This document shows, in pieces, positions 5,387-5,831 of a stretch of DNA of 5,831 nucleotides; position 1 is the first letter of the stretch; the number at the start of each line of letters is the position of its first letter. The DNA is from an uncultured Actinomycetes bacterium (GTDB lineage: Bacteria > Actinomycetota > Thermoleophilia > Miltoncostaeales > Miltoncostaeaceae). The notes beneath the pieces are model-generated. The model worked only from the letters and a program-made list of their open reading frames with translations. It did not search any database and had not been told where the DNA came from. The stretch covers positions 1-5,831 of the forward strand of contig CALMEC010000261.1 in the NCBI GenBank assembly GCA_937862675.1. The letters run 5' to 3'. The translations under genes were made by a program, and so were the position numbers.

Positions 5387-5831
5387 CTAGGTCAGCGAGT
5401 ACTCCGGGCCCGATCCGCCCTCCGGCGGGGTCAGCTGGCCGCCCTTCGCGGTGATGGCACCGCACTGGACGCAGTTGGACGGGTTGATCTTGACGTCGAC
5501 CATGTCGCCGGTCTGGTCACCGACCTCGTACACGCGGGCCGGGCACATCCACTCCCAGGTGAGGCCGAGCTCACGAGGGACATGCGTCTGGATGCGGATG
5601 TGGTTGGGCTGGTCATCGCGCGTCTTGTTCCCGGACAGGAAGACGCTGGACAACTTGTCGAACGTATAGGTGCCGTCCGGCTTCGGATAGCTCGTGTAGC
5701 GGGTGCCCGCGAAGACCGGTGCCTGGGCGTCCGAGGAGTGGCTGACGTACTTGGGCAGACGTCCGCCCGTGGCGCTGGAGAGCGCCGTCATTGAAGTGGC
5801 GGAGCCCATATTGGTCCAGCCCGGGCGGTAG
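5387..5831 (-). CDS. Electron transfer flavoprotein:ubiquinone oxidoreductase, C-terminal part (5' end outside window)
   Basis: The frame is open from the right edge (first full codon at 5830) to TAG 5389-5387, giving 147 residues with no start needed. It matches the end of ETF-QO, the membrane-associated flavin/Fe-S enzyme that passes electrons from reduced electron-transfer flavoprotein (fed by acyl-CoA and other dehydrogenases) to the quinone pool. Landmarks are YPKPDG (48-53), YTFDKLSSVFLSG (55-67), DDQPNHI (72-78), CPARVYE (96-102), NPSNCVQC (116-123) and the terminal PEGGSGPEY. The FAD and quinone-binding parts lie outside the window. The ferredoxin-like end normally has four cysteines for a [4Fe-4S] cluster (CPAxVYE plus CxxCxxC). 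Here C96, C120 and C123 are present, the fourth position is Ile126, and the stretch up to PEGG is about four residues shorter than in the mitochondrial enzyme. The Met at 5809 is internal, not the start. Confidence 0.86.
   Translation of the reverse strand, partial: YRPGWTNMGSATSMTALSSATGGRLPKYVSHSSDAQAPVFAGTRYTSYPKPDGTYTFDKLSSVFLSGNKTRDDQPNHIRIQTHVPRELGLTWEWMCPARVYEVGDQTGDMVDVKINPSNCVQCGAITAKGGQLTPPEGGSGPEYSLT

Noticed and set aside
5234..5794. Plus-strand open frame (186 codons) over the ETF-QO end
   Set aside because: Antisense to a well-conserved coding sequence and without motifs.

Overview
The window is high-GC (roughly 70% G+C by eye), with codons ending almost entirely in G or C. It carries a PAS/GAF-linked PP2C phosphatase, and this looks like a high-GC actinobacterium. 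I suspect a Thermoleophilia-like lineage, but that is a guess from protein flavour, not something the sequence proves. A gene runs off each end, so this may be a short contig.

Layout from left to right. (1) Positions 1-437, minus strand: a short open frame begins with a well-placed Shine-Dalgarno and a lipoprotein signal sequence, then hits TGA at 293-291. Past that TGA the same frame reads as the middle of a [NiFe]-hydrogenase small (delta-type) subunit and runs off the left edge. The TGA sits where this family has a conserved Fe-S ligand cysteine. A chimeric join, a decayed gene, a base error or, least likely, recoding could explain it. (2) Positions 478-1053, plus: a gamma-class carbonic anhydrase-like left-handed beta-helix protein. 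(3) Positions 1046-3277, plus: a 743-residue GAF-PAS-GAF-PP2C/SpoIIE-type phosphatase whose start overlaps the end of gene 2. (4) Positions 3423-4394, plus: a LysR-type regulator. (5) Positions 4364-5182, minus: a class I SAM-dependent methyltransferase converging on the LysR gene, with a 31-bp overlap of the two coding ends. (6) Positions 5387-5831, minus: the C-terminal part of an electron-transfer flavoprotein:ubiquinone oxidoreductase (ETF-QO), followed by a strong hairpin.

How they may fit together: the carbonic anhydrase and phosphatase look like one translationally coupled unit, which would join CO2/bicarbonate chemistry to partner-switching style signalling. The methyltransferase has its own ribosome binding site and a plausible promoter. 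The LysR gene has no divergent partner, so its target cannot be read from the layout. ETF-QO is a core respiratory enzyme, unrelated to the rest as far as can be seen.

I did not find a clear new multi-gene defence or biosynthetic system. The items most worth a second look are the TGA at the cysteine position in the hydrogenase-like frame, the ETF-QO whose cluster motif lacks its fourth cysteine, and the coupled carbonic anhydrase/phosphatase pair.
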